A DNA stretch of 64,000 nt from Terrimesophilobacter bigeumensis. GTDB taxonomy: Bacteria; Actinomycetota; Actinomycetes; Actinomycetales; Microbacteriaceae. The notes under the pieces were generated by a model. It was not told the DNA's origin. It saw only the letters and a list, made by a program, of their open reading frames with translations, and made no database searches. Position 1 is the stretch's first letter. Every line of letters starts with the position of its first letter. Location: the NCBI RefSeq assembly GCF_039537265.1, contig NZ_BAABAE010000002.1, positions 62,001 to 126,000 on the forward strand. The letters run 5' to 3'. This document shows positions 1-10,212 of the stretch, one piece after another. Both the position numbers and the translations under genes were made by a program.

Positions 1-1437
1 CATACGGATGTCATCCCGAGCGAAGCGGACACCTCATCCCGTCTGACGCGCAACATCCGGGTCGCCACACCGCTCATCTCGGCGGCCATGGACACGGTGA
101 CCGAGGGTCGCATGGCGATCTCGATGGCACGCCAGGGCGGGCTCGGCATCCTGCATCGCAACCTCTCCATCGAGGACCAGGCGACCTTCGTCGACAAGGT
201 CAAGCGCAGCGAGTCCGGCATGATCACGAACCCGGTGACGACGACCCCGGATGCGACGGTCGCCGAGGTCGACGCGCTGTGCGGGCAGTTCCGGGTCTCC
301 GGCCTGCCGGTCGTCGAGGGCGACGGCAAGCTCGTGGGCATCATCACCAACCGGGACATGCGCTTCGTGTCCCAGTTCGAGAAGCAGACGACACTCGTGC
401 GCGACGTCATGACGAAGCTGCCGCTCATCACGGCGCCCACCGGGGTCGACCCGGATGCCGCGGTCGCGATCTTCGCGCAGCACAAGATCGAGAAGCTGCC
501 GCTCGTCGACGCGAACGGCAGGCTCACCGGACTCATCACGGTCAAGGACTTCGACAAGACGGAGCAGTACCCGAACGCGACGAAGGACGATGAGGGGAGG
601 CTGCGGGTCGGCGCCGCGATCGGCTTCTTCGGCGACGCCTGGCAGCGCGCCGGCGCGCTCGCCGACGCGGGCGTGGACGTCATCGTCGTCGACACGGCGA
701 ACGGCGACTCCGCGGGCGAGATCAACATCATCCGCCGGCTGAAGGGCGACTCGGCCTTCGACGGGATCGACATCATCGGAGGGAATGTCGCGACGCGTTC
801 CGGAGCCCAGGCGCTCGTCGAGGCGGGGGCGGATGCGATCAAGGTCGGCGTCGGGCCGGGCTCGATCTGCACGACGCGCGTCGTCGCCGGCGTCGGGGTG
901 CCCCAGGTGACCGCGGTGTACGAGGCGTCGCTCGCGGCGCGCGAGGCGGACATCCCGGTCATCGCGGACGGTGGCCTGCAGTATTCGGGCGACATCGCGA
1001 AAGCGCTCGTGGCCGGGGCGGAGTCGGTCATGCTCGGATCGCTGCTCGCCGGAACAGACGAGAGCCCCGGCGACATGCTCTTCATCAACGGCAAGCAGTT
1101 CAAGTCGTACCGCGGCATGGGGTCGCTCGGCGCCATGCAGACCAGGGGCAAGCGCACCTCGTACTCGCGCGACCGCTACTTCCAGGCCGACGTTCCGAGC
1201 GACGACGAGCTCATCGCCGAGGGCATCGAGGGCAAGGTGGCCTACCGGGGGCCGGTGTCCTCCGTCGTGTACCAGCTGCTCGGCGGCCTTCGGCAGTCCA
1301 TGTTCTACACCGGCGCGCACACGATCGACGAGCTGCGGGCCAACGGAAAGTTTGTGCGGATCACGGCGGCGGGGCTCAAGGAGTCGCACCCGCACGATAT
1401 CCAGATGGTGGTGGAGGCGCCCAACTACCGGCACTAG
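1..1437 (+). CDS. guaB: Inosine-5'-monophosphate dehydrogenase (5' end outside window)
   Basis: Oxidises IMP to XMP with NAD+, the committed cytosolic step to GMP. Frame 1 is open from the first base, so the N-terminus lies upstream; 478 residues are visible, against about 500 usual for actinobacterial GuaB. The TIM barrel starts in the first visible residues (PLISAAMDTVTE). A paired CBS region follows at about residues 75-185 (GIITNRDMRF, GLITVKDFD). The catalytic loop GSICTTR has its nucleophilic Cys near visible residue 290, and the flap region has YRGMGSLGAM near residue 370. All core motifs are intact. A guaB3 paralogue and guaA lie within 9 kb on the same strand, so guanine-nucleotide genes are concentrated here. 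Confidence 0.97.
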   Translation, partial: HTDVIPSEADTSSRLTRNIRVATPLISAAMDTVTEGRMAISMARQGGLGILHRNLSIEDQATFVDKVKRSESGMITNPVTTTPDATVAEVDALCGQFRVSGLPVVEGDGKLVGIITNRDMRFVSQFEKQTTLVRDVMTKLPLITAPTGVDPDAAVAIFAQHKIEKLPLVDANGRLTGLITVKDFDKTEQYPNATKDDEGRLRVGAAIGFFGDAWQRAGALADAGVDVIVVDTANGDSAGEINIIRRLKGDSAFDGIDIIGGNVATRSGAQALVEAGADAIKVGVGPGSICTTRVVAGVGVPQVTAVYEASLAAREADIPVIADGGLQYSGDIAKALVAGAESVMLGSLLAGTDESPGDMLFINGKQFKSYRGMGSLGAMQTRGKRTSYSRDRYFQADVPSDDELIAEGIEGKVAYRGPVSSVVYQLLGGLRQSMFYTGAHTIDELRANGKFVRITAAGLKESHPHDIQMVVEAPNYRH

Positions 1438-1440
1438 CTT

Positions 1441-1460
1441 TTGCGGGGGCGCGTCCGCAA
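1441..1460 (+). terminator. Candidate terminator hairpin after guaB
   Basis: TTGCGG, an 8-nt loop, then CCGCAA, directly after the guaB stop and followed by TTCCTG. The stem is short and the U-tract weak, so this is a tentative intrinsic terminator. Confidence 0.35.
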
Positions 1461-1531
1461 TTCCTGTAGTCTGGTCGGCTCGCCTGTGGTGGGCCTCCGG
1501 CATCCGGAGTCGCGTACCGAGGATCACACCC

Positions 1532-3220
1532 ATGGGATACATCGACGTCAACGGCGTATCGCTGTCGCTGCCCGACGGGCGGCCGCTGCTCGACGACGTG
1601 AGCTTCCGCGTCGGTGAGGGCACGACGAGTGCGCTCATCGGGGCGAACGGCGCGGGCAAGTCGACGCTGCTGCGCATCATCCGGGGCGAGCAGAAGGCGG
1701 ATGCGGGGGCCGTCTCGATCGACGGCGCGCTCGGCATCATGGACCAGTTCGTCGGTCACCTGCGGGACGCATCCACGGTGCGGGACCTCCTCGTGTCGGT
1801 CGCGCCGACCCGGATTCGCGCGGCATCCATCGGACTCGACCGCAGCGAGACCGCGATCATCGAGAACGACGCACTCGAGACGCAGATGGCCTACGCGAGT
1901 GCGCTCGCCGAGTATGCGGAGGCGGGCGGCTACGAGCAGGAGACGGTGTGGGACGAGTGCACGACGGCGGCGCTCGGCATCCCGTTCGAGCGCGCCAAAT
2001 ACCGCGAGGTCACGACCCTTTCCGGCGGTGAACAGAAGCGGCTCGTGCTGGAGGCACTCTTCCGTGGACCGGATGACCTGCTCCTGCTCGACGAACCGGA
2101 CAACTACCTGGATGTGCCGGCGAAGCGCTGGCTGGAGGGGACGCTGCGTGCGTCGAAGAAGACCGTGCTGCTCGTGAGCCACGACCGCGAACTCCTCGCG
2201 CGTGCCGCTGACCGCATCATCACGCTCGAACTGGGTGGCGCAGGGGCGACGACGTGGACGCACGGTGGTGGCTTCGGCACGTACCACGACGCGCGGAAGG
2301 CGCGCATGGACCGGCTCGATGAGTTGCGACGCCGCTGGGACGAGCAGCATGCGAAGCTGCGCCAGCTCGTCCAGGCGATGAAGGTCAAGGCGGCGGCGAG
2401 CGACGAGTTCGCCTCCCGTTACCACGCGGCGATGACGAGACTACGGAAGTTTGAGGAGGCCGGGCCGCCGCTCGAGCGCCCCGTCGAGCAGGATCTCGCC
2501 ATGCGGCTGCGCGGTGACCGCACCGGCAAGCGCGCTGTCGTGTGCGAGCAGCTCGAGCTCACGGGGCTCATGGCTCCGTTCGACCTCGAGGTCTGGTTCG
2601 GCGACCGGGTGGCTGCGCTCGGGTCGAACGGCTCCGGGAAGTCGCACTTCCTTCGGCTGCTCGCGCTCGGCGGGACCGACCCCGACCCGCGCGCCGGGCA
2701 CCTGACGTCGGTCGGCGCGACCCTCACACCGGTCGCCCACACCGGCGCCGCGAAGCTCGGGGCGCGCGTCGTGCCCGGATGGTTCGCGCAGGTGCACGAG
2801 CATCCGTCACTCCTCGGGCGCACGCTGCTCGACATCCTTCACCGAGGCGACGACAACCGGAACGGGATGGCGCGGGAGGCGGCGAGCCGCGCCCTCGACC
2901 GGTACGGGCTCGCCGAGGCGGCCGAGCAGAACTTCGAGTCGCTCTCCGGCGGCCAGCAGGCGCGGCTGCAGATCCTGCTGCTCGAGCTCTCCGGGGCGAC
3001 ACTGCTGCTGCTCGACGAGCCGACCGACAACCTCGACCTCGTCTCGGCAGAGGCGCTGCAGGATGCCCTGGAGCGGTTCGAGGGGACCGTCATCGCCGTC
3101 ACCCACGACCGGTGGTTCGCGCGGTCGTTCGACCGCTTCCTGGTGTTCGGTGCCGACGGCCGGGTCTACGAGTCGGATGCGCCGGTCTGGGATGAGAAGC
3201 GCGTCGTCCGTCCTCGCTGA
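1532..3220 (+). CDS. ABC-F family ATP-binding protein (duplicated ATPase domains)
   Basis: 562-residue soluble protein with two ABC ATPase domains and no membrane segments, the architecture of ABC-F proteins, which act on ribosomes (translation factors or antibiotic protection). Domain 1: Walker A GANGAGKST near residue 36, signature LSGGEQKR, Walker B LLLLDEPDNYLD. A charged linker of about 80 residues follows (residues 240-320). Domain 2: GSNGSGKS, LSGGQQAR, LLLLDEPTDNLD. The ATG at 1532 is chosen because it begins the conserved N-terminal strand (MGYIDVNGVSLSL); the frame is open further upstream but runs through guaB in another frame. A -10-like TAGTCT lies about 60 bp upstream. The subgroup cannot be decided; a housekeeping role is as likely as drug resistance. 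Confidence 0.9.
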   Translation: MGYIDVNGVSLSLPDGRPLLDDVSFRVGEGTTSALIGANGAGKSTLLRIIRGEQKADAGAVSIDGALGIMDQFVGHLRDASTVRDLLVSVAPTRIRAASIGLDRSETAIIENDALETQMAYASALAEYAEAGGYEQETVWDECTTAALGIPFERAKYREVTTLSGGEQKRLVLEALFRGPDDLLLLDEPDNYLDVPAKRWLEGTLRASKKTVLLVSHDRELLARAADRIITLELGGAGATTWTHGGGFGTYHDARKARMDRLDELRRRWDEQHAKLRQLVQAMKVKAAASDEFASRYHAAMTRLRKFEEAGPPLERPVEQDLAMRLRGDRTGKRAVVCEQLELTGLMAPFDLEVWFGDRVAALGSNGSGKSHFLRLLALGGTDPDPRAGHLTSVGATLTPVAHTGAAKLGARVVPGWFAQVHEHPSLLGRTLLDILHRGDDNRNGMAREAASRALDRYGLAEAAEQNFESLSGGQQARLQILLLELSGATLLLLDEPTDNLDLVSAEALQDALERFEGTVIAVTHDRWFARSFDRFLVFGADGRVYESDAPVWDEKRVVRPR

Positions 3221-3238
3221 CCGGCGTGCGCGGGTCGG

Positions 3239-4384
3239 CTAGCGGAGGCCGGCCAGGCGAGCTACGGCCTCGGTGAGGGTTTCCGGCGAGCAGGCCAGGT
3301 TGAGGCGGGCGAAGCCGCGGCCGGGAGCGCCGAAGGGCGGGCCGTTGCTCAGCGCGACCTTCGCGTGCTCGAGCGCGTACTCCGCCGGGTCGTCGCCCCA
3401 GTCGAGCGCGCGGAAGTCGAGCCAGGCCAGGTAGGTGGCCTCCGGCATCCGGTACTTCACGGTGGGCAGCTGCTCGGCGAGCAGGGTCGTCAGCAGCCGT
3501 CGGTTCGCGTCGAGCGAGGAGATGATGCCGTCGAGCCACTCCGTGCCCTCGCGGTACCCGGCGATGCTCGCCTTCAGCCCCAGGATGCTCGTCCGCCAGT
3601 ACACCTCGAGCGGCATCGAGCCGACGACCTGCTGGTTCGGCCCGCCCGCGGTGACCATGACCGCGCACTTGAGGCCGGCGAGATTCCATGCCTTGCTCGC
3701 GGCGGTGACGCAGACGCCGACCTCGCGCGCCGCATCCGAGACCGAGAGGAACGGGGTGAACGCGGCATCCGGGTAGGTGAGCGGCCCGTGGATCTCGTCG
3801 CTCACGATGGTCGCCCCGTACTTCGCGGCGAGGTCGGCGACGGCGCGCAACTCGTCGGCCGAGTGCGCGCGGCCCACCGGGTTGTGCGGGTTGCAGAGGA
3901 GGTAGGCGCGGGCTCCATCCTGGAATGCGCGCTCGATCCCGTCGAGGTCGAGCGACCAGCCCTCATCGAGTCCGCCGGCGAGCGGCACCTCGACGATGCG
4001 CGCGCCGGACTCGGCGACAAGGTCGAAGAACGGGAAGTACACGGGCGGGTTGACGATCACGCCCTCGCCGGGTTTCGTCACACGGCGCAGGGTCTCGACG
4101 ATGGCGACCCCGACATCCGTCGTCGTCCAGACCTGGGCCGGGTCGACGGTCCACCCCCAGCGGGCGGCGGCGAAGGAGGCGAACGCCTCGGGCAGGTCGG
4201 ACGTGGGCGGGGCGTAGCCGGTGTCCGAGTCGCGGATGGCGGCAGCCAGCGTCTCAGCGATGGGCGGGGCGAGCGGGTAGTCGGTCTCGGCGACGAAGAG
4301 CGGGAGCACGTCATCCGGGAACGCGCGCCACTTCATGCTCGTGCGCTGCCGGAGCTTCTCGATCGAATCTGCCTTCACATCCAT
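3239..4384 (-). CDS. PLP-dependent aminotransferase, MalY/PatB (C-S beta-lyase) type
   Basis: 381-residue fold-type I PLP enzyme. The PLP lysine is in TAASKAWNLAGLKCAV, and NPHNPVGRAH and VSDEIHGPL are the usual cofactor-binding motifs. This spacing and DEIH are typical of the MalY/PatB branch, which cleaves cystathionine or other cysteine conjugates; true substrate unknown. The start at 4384 (MDVKADSIEKLRQR) is preferred over an upstream start at 4549, because the upstream extension would be translated from the 86-bp palindromic repeat at 4411-4496 and has no family counterpart. It converges on the ABC-F gene (18 bp between stops) and diverges from guaB3. Confidence 0.88.
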   Translation of the reverse strand: MDVKADSIEKLRQRTSMKWRAFPDDVLPLFVAETDYPLAPPIAETLAAAIRDSDTGYAPPTSDLPEAFASFAAARWGWTVDPAQVWTTTDVGVAIVETLRRVTKPGEGVIVNPPVYFPFFDLVAESGARIVEVPLAGGLDEGWSLDLDGIERAFQDGARAYLLCNPHNPVGRAHSADELRAVADLAAKYGATIVSDEIHGPLTYPDAAFTPFLSVSDAAREVGVCVTAASKAWNLAGLKCAVMVTAGGPNQQVVGSMPLEVYWRTSILGLKASIAGYREGTEWLDGIISSLDANRRLLTTLLAEQLPTVKYRMPEATYLAWLDFRALDWGDDPAEYALEHAKVALSNGPPFGAPGRGFARLNLACSPETLTEAVARLAGLR

Positions 4385-4410
4385 GAGCCCAGCTTGCCAC
4401 CTCCGTGACT

Positions 4411-4496
4411 GTCCCAAATGAAGGCATTGCGGATGCTGCGGCACGGCACCACGGGCATGCGCGGATGACGGATGCCGGATTGCCTTCATTTGGGAC
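4411..4496. repeat. 86-bp palindromic repeat, copy A
   Basis: Terminal inverted repeats GTCCCAAATGAAGGCA and TGCCTTCATTTGGGAC (16 bp, perfect) enclose a 54-bp core. The core has ACGGGC at core positions 25-30 and GCCGGAT at 48-54. It sits between two divergent genes (malY-like and guaB3), which argues against a terminator role. The same ends recur at 14908, 18102, 27230 and 53880. Confidence 0.95.
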
Positions 4497-4526
4497 ACGG
4501 AGCGGGAGCACAGCGGCAGGGCTCGG

Positions 4527-4532
4527 TAGGCT
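4527..4532 (+). promoter_or_regulatory. -10 box of a leaderless promoter, guaB3
   Basis: TAGGCT ends 6 nt before the GTG start, which would place the transcription start on the start codon itself. Confidence 0.6.
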
Positions 4533-4538
4533 TGATGC

Positions 4539-5657
4539 GTGAGTGACATCGAGATCGGCCGGGCGAAGCGCGGGCGACGCGTCTACGCATTCGACGACAT
4601 CGCGATCGTGCCCAACCGGCGCACGCGCGACCCGGAAGACGTGTCGGTGAGCTGGACGATCGACGCCTACCAGTTCGACATCCCGGTGCTCGCGGCCCCC
4701 ATGGACTCGGTCGTCTCGCCGGCGACCGCCATCCTCATGGGCCGATTCGGCGGGCTCGGTGTGCTCAACCTCGAGGGTCTGTGGACCCGCTACGACGATC
4801 CAGAGCCGCTGCTCGAGGAGATCCGCGCGCTGCCGGCTGACAAGGCGACGAAGCGCATGCAGGAGATCTACGCCGAGCCGATCAAACCCGAGCTCGTGAC
4901 GAGCCGCCTCGCCGAGATCCGTGCTGCCGGCGTCACGGTCGCCGGCGCCCTCTCGCCGCAGCGCACCCAGCAGCTCTACAAGACCGTCGTCGAGGCGGGG
5001 GTCGACCTGTTCGTCATCCGCGGGACGACCGTGAGCGCAGAGCATGTCTCCAGGAACCAGGAGCCGCTCAACCTCAAGAAGTTCATCTACGAGCTCGACG
5101 TGCCGGTCATCGTCGGCGGCGCCGCCGGTTACACGCCTGCGCTCCATCTCATGCGTTCCGGTGCGGCGGGCGTGCTCGTCGGGTTCGGCGGCGGGGCGGC
5201 GTCCACGACACGGGCGAGCCTCGGCATCCACGCCCCCATGGCCACGGCCGTGGCGGATGTCGCGGGCGCCCGCCGCGATTACCTCGACGAGTCGGGCGGC
5301 CGCTACGTGCACGTCATCGCCGACGGCGGGCTCGGCAGCTCCGGAGACATCGTCAAGGCGATCTCGGTCGGGGCGGATGCCGTCATGCTCGGCAGCACGC
5401 TCGCCCGCGCGACGGATGCCCCTGGCGGCGGCATGCACTGGGGAGGAGAGGCGCACCATCCGGAGCTCCCGCGCGGTCGCCGTGTCGAGGTCGGGTCGGT
5501 CGCGCCGCTCGAACAGATCCTGTTCGGCCCGTCGACGACGGCCGACGGGACCGTCAACCTCGTGGGCGCGCTCAAGCGCTCGATGGCGACGACCGGCTAC
5601 TCCGACCTCAAGGAATTCCAGCGGGTCGAGGTCGTGCTCGCTCCCTACCACGCCTAA
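4539..5657 (+). CDS. guaB3: GuaB3 family IMP dehydrogenase-related protein
   Basis: 372-residue TIM-barrel protein of the GuaB3 branch, present beside the main IMP dehydrogenase in Actinobacteria. It lacks the CBS pair and starts with the family N-terminus (EIGRAKRGRRVYAFDDIA). It keeps LAAPMDSVVSP, GGAAGYTPALHLMRSG and IADGGLGSSGDIVKAI. The catalytic GSICTTR loop of GuaB is replaced by FGGGAASTTR with no cysteine, so classical IMP dehydrogenase activity is unlikely. Its role in purine metabolism is not settled from sequence. GTG start with a -10 box at leaderless distance. It is followed 8 bp later by glpD. Confidence 0.9.
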   Translation: MSDIEIGRAKRGRRVYAFDDIAIVPNRRTRDPEDVSVSWTIDAYQFDIPVLAAPMDSVVSPATAILMGRFGGLGVLNLEGLWTRYDDPEPLLEEIRALPADKATKRMQEIYAEPIKPELVTSRLAEIRAAGVTVAGALSPQRTQQLYKTVVEAGVDLFVIRGTTVSAEHVSRNQEPLNLKKFIYELDVPVIVGGAAGYTPALHLMRSGAAGVLVGFGGGAASTTRASLGIHAPMATAVADVAGARRDYLDESGGRYVHVIADGGLGSSGDIVKAISVGADAVMLGSTLARATDAPGGGMHWGGEAHHPELPRGRRVEVGSVAPLEQILFGPSTTADGTVNLVGALKRSMATTGYSDLKEFQRVEVVLAPYHA

Positions 5658-5665
5658 GGAAGACC

Positions 5666-7393
5666 ATGGCGAAGAAGACCGTCACCCGCTCCTCGAAGCT
5701 CGGCCCCGCCGAGCGCGCCGCGGCGATCGCCGCGCTCAAGGAGAAGGAGCTCGACATCCTGGTGGTGGGTGGCGGCATCGTCGGCACCGGCAGTGCGATG
5801 GATGCCGTGACCCGGGGGCTTCGGGTCGGCATGGTGGAGGCGCGCGATTGGGGCAGCGGCACGTCGAGCCGGTCGTCCAAGCTCGTGCATGGCGGCATCC
5901 GGTATCTCGAGCAATTGAACTTCCGCCTCGTGCGGGAGGCCCTCATGGAGCGCGGCCTGCTGTTGCAGCGTCTCGCCCCGCACCTCGTGAAGCCCGTGCG
6001 CTTCCTCTACCCGCTGAAGACCCGCATCGTCGAGCGCCTGTACATCGGCGCCGGGATGCTCCTCTACGACCTGTTCAGCTACAGCGGCGGTCGCCCACCA
6101 GGGGTTCCGCACCACCGGCACCTGAGCAAGAGGCAGGTGCACCGGCTCATGCCGAGCCTGCGCGACGACGCCCTCATCGGCGGCATCACCTACTACGACG
6201 CCCAGGTCGACGATGCGCGCTACGTCTCGAGCCTGGCCCGCACGGCATCCTTCTACGGCGCCCACGTGGCTAGCCGGGTGCGGGTCGAGGGATTCCTCAA
6301 GGTGGGGGAGCGCGTCGTGGGGGTGAAGGCGCACGACCTGCTCACCGGCGAGCGTTTCGACATCCGGGCCCGCCAGGTCGTCAACGCGACCGGGGTGTGG
6401 ACGGATGACACCCAGTCGATGGTGGGCGAGCGCGGCCAGTTCAAGGTGCGCGCGTCGAAAGGCATCCATCTCGTCGTGCCGCGGGACCGCTTCCAGTCGA
6501 AGGTCGGCCTGCTGCTGCGCACCGAGAAGAGCGTGCTCTTCGTCATCCCGTGGGGCCGGCACTGGCTCATCGGCACGACCGACACCGACTGGAATCTCGA
6601 CAAGGCGCATCCGGCCGCGACGGCCGCCGACATCGACTACCTGCTCGAGCATGTCAACAAGGTCATCAACCTGCCGCTCACCCGTGAGGACGTCGAGGGC
6701 GTCTATGCGGGGTTGCGGCCCCTGCTGGCCGGCGAGAGCGACGAGACCTCGAAGCTCTCGCGCGAGCACATCGTCGCGCACAGCGTCCCCGGCCTCGTCG
6801 TGATCGCCGGAGGCAAGTGGACGACGTACCGGGTGATGGCGAAGGATGCGATCGATGAAGCGGCCGCCGCACTCGATGGCAGGGTGCCGGAGAGCACGAC
6901 CGACGAGATCGCGCTGCTCGGTGCCGAGGGCTATCAGGCGGCCTGGAACAAGCGCTCCAAGATCGCGCGAGCCTTCGGGGTGCACAAGGTGCGGATCGAG
7001 CATCTGCTGAACAGGTATGGAACGTTGACGGATGAGCTGCTCGACCTCATCCGGGAGCGCCCGGAATTGAATCATCCCCTTCCGGGGGCGGACGACTACC
7101 TCGAGGCGGAGGTCGTCTACGCCGCCACCCACGAGGGCGCGCTGCACCTGGACGACGTGCTCGCCCGCCGTACCCGTATCTCGATCGAGGCGTGGGATCG
7201 TGGTGTCTCCGCCGCCCCCGTGGCCGCGCGGCTCATGGGCGGGGTCCTGGGTTGGGATGCCCCCCGAGTCGAGCAGGAGGTCAGCCACTACCTCAAGCGG
7301 GTCGCCGCGGAGCGGGCGAGCCAGGAGCAGCCGGATGACGCCTCCGCCGACCGGGTTCGGCTGGAAGCGCCCGACATCGTCGTCGCAGGGTAG
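5666..7393 (+). CDS. glpD: Glycerol-3-phosphate dehydrogenase, FAD-dependent (aerobic)
   Basis: 575-residue flavoprotein that oxidises sn-glycerol 3-phosphate to dihydroxyacetone phosphate and passes electrons to quinone at the inner membrane face. The dinucleotide-binding motif VVGGGIVGTG lies at residues 34-43, followed by the signature GSGTSSRSSKLVHGGIRYLE. The FAD-contact region IPWGRHWLIGTTDTDW and VIAGGKWTTYRVMAKDAID are intact, and a C-terminal helical domain follows. Normal family length. It starts 8 bp after guaB3 with AAGGAAGACC as ribosome binding site, so the two are probably cotranscribed. A glycerophosphodiesterase at 13842 and an aquaporin at 11465 may feed the same metabolite pool, but are not in this operon. 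Confidence 0.95.
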   Translation: MAKKTVTRSSKLGPAERAAAIAALKEKELDILVVGGGIVGTGSAMDAVTRGLRVGMVEARDWGSGTSSRSSKLVHGGIRYLEQLNFRLVREALMERGLLLQRLAPHLVKPVRFLYPLKTRIVERLYIGAGMLLYDLFSYSGGRPPGVPHHRHLSKRQVHRLMPSLRDDALIGGITYYDAQVDDARYVSSLARTASFYGAHVASRVRVEGFLKVGERVVGVKAHDLLTGERFDIRARQVVNATGVWTDDTQSMVGERGQFKVRASKGIHLVVPRDRFQSKVGLLLRTEKSVLFVIPWGRHWLIGTTDTDWNLDKAHPAATAADIDYLLEHVNKVINLPLTREDVEGVYAGLRPLLAGESDETSKLSREHIVAHSVPGLVVIAGGKWTTYRVMAKDAIDEAAAALDGRVPESTTDEIALLGAEGYQAAWNKRSKIARAFGVHKVRIEHLLNRYGTLTDELLDLIRERPELNHPLPGADDYLEAEVVYAATHEGALHLDDVLARRTRISIEAWDRGVSAAPVAARLMGGVLGWDAPRVEQEVSHYLKRVAAERASQEQPDDASADRVRLEAPDIVVAG

Positions 7394-7418
7394 CGATGCC
7401 GAGGAACGAGAACATCGC

Positions 7419-8165
7419 ATGCTGAGGATCGCCCTGAGGCCGCGCTGGATCGCAGCCCTCGTGCTCGCGCTCGCGGTCGCCGCGGGGTTCGCCCTCCTCA
7501 GCCAGTGGCAGCTCTCCCGCAGCGTGAGCACCGGAACGGTCGTCGAACGGCCGACCGAGACGGTGCTGCCCCTCGCCGAGGTCGCGCAGCCGCAGGAGCC
7601 GATCAGGACCGACGCCGACGGCCAACTCGTCACCGCGAGCGGTGAGTACCTCGCCGGCGACACCATCGTCCTGAGCGACCGCATCAACGGTGGGCAGGCC
7701 GGTTACTGGGTCGTCGCGCACCTCAGGACCGCCGACGGCGCCGGCCTCGCCGTCGCACTCGGCTGGAGCGCCGACCGGAACGGGGCGGCATCCGTCGCCT
7801 CGTCGCTCGAGGGGGGAGAGGCGACCGTGACCGGGCGCTTCGTCGTCGACGAGGCGCCGCAGACATCCGATTTCGAGCACGGAGAGCTCAGTACCCTCGC
7901 GGCGGCCGCCCTCGTCAATCTGTGGCCGGATGCCGACCCGGCCGGAATCTACAACGGGTACGTCGTCGCGGGGGAGCCCTCCGGCGGCCTCGCGAAGATC
8001 GACTCGCCGCGCCCGGTGACCACCGTCGAACTCAACTGGCTCAACGTCTTCTACGCCGCCGAGTGGGTGATCTTCGCCGGTTTCGCCGTCTTCCTGTGGT
8101 GGAGGCTCGTGCGGGACGTGTGGGAGAAGGAACAACGCGCGGCGGCCCCAGACCCGAATCCGTAG
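7419..8165 (+). CDS. SURF1-family cytochrome oxidase assembly protein
   Basis: 248 residues. One transmembrane helix near the N-terminus (residues 9-29) and one near the C-terminus (about 205-225, FYAAEWVIFAGFAVFLWWRL) flank a large extracytoplasmic domain. That is the SURF1 topology. The family conserved stretch WQLSRS follows the first helix. SURF1 proteins assist assembly of the haem a/CuB centre of cytochrome c oxidase. The ATG at 7419 is chosen because it begins the positively charged lead-in to helix 1 (MLRIALRPRW). The gene lies 25 bp after glpD. Confidence 0.88.
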   Translation: MLRIALRPRWIAALVLALAVAAGFALLSQWQLSRSVSTGTVVERPTETVLPLAEVAQPQEPIRTDADGQLVTASGEYLAGDTIVLSDRINGGQAGYWVVAHLRTADGAGLAVALGWSADRNGAASVASSLEGGEATVTGRFVVDEAPQTSDFEHGELSTLAAAALVNLWPDADPAGIYNGYVVAGEPSGGLAKIDSPRPVTTVELNWLNVFYAAEWVIFAGFAVFLWWRLVRDVWEKEQRAAAPDPNP

Positions 8166-8168
8166 ACT
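8163..8168 (+). promoter_or_regulatory. -10 box of a leaderless promoter, DUF3817 gene
   Basis: TAGACT overlaps the SURF1 stop codon and ends 6 nt before the next ATG. It suggests a second start of transcription inside the run. Confidence 0.55.
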
Positions 8169-8174
8169 TAGGTC

Positions 8175-8614
8175 ATGCCCCAGCTGCCTCGTGTGACCGA
8201 TATTCCCCGCATCCGCAAGACCGTCGCCGTCTACAAGGTGTCGGCCATCGTCACCGGGACTTTCCTGCTGCTCCTGTGCCTCATGATGGTGTTCCGCTAC
8301 GTCATGAACGTCGACATCGAGCTCGGCGGCCCCGACGGGTTCCTCGCCCTCACTCCGAAAGAGGCGATCGTCGGGATCGACCTCTCCACCATCATCCTCA
8401 TCGTGCACGGCTGGCTCTACGTGCTCTACCTCGCCTGCGACTTCCTGCTCTGGCGTTTCATGGGCTGGACGTTCGGGCGGTTCCTCCTCATCGCCCTCGG
8501 CGGAATCGTGCCGCTCCTGTCCTTCTTCTTCGAGCGCAGCGTGCCGAAGCGGGTCGCCGCGGAGGTCGCGGCCGTGGAATCCGGCGCTGCGGTGGCCGGC
8601 ACGGAGGTTCCTGC

Positions 8615-8618
<4 letters not shown>
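8175..8618 (+). CDS. DUF3817 family integral membrane protein
   Basis: 147 residues with three predicted membrane helices (about 25-45, 73-95 and 97-120) and the family pattern of a short hydrophilic N-terminus followed by VYKVSAIVTG. Function unknown. In Actinobacteria such genes often lie just before guaA, as here, where the stop overlaps the guaA start (ATGA). A polar or regulatory relation to GMP synthase is therefore possible, but nothing in the sequence shows it. Confidence 0.8.
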
Positions 8619-10183
<1,565 letters not shown>

Positions 10184-10212
10184 CGACCACGTTGTGGTGA
10201 AGGTTCATGAAT

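Noticed and set aside
34..1740. Long open frames antisense to guaB, guaB3, glpD, pcrA and most other genes
   Set aside because: They mirror codon structure of high-GC genes in the opposite strand (Arg/Asp/Ala-rich) and have no recognisable domain.
4384..4549. Longer N-terminus of the MalY-like protein from an upstream start
   Set aside because: It would be translated from the palindromic repeat and is not expected in the family.
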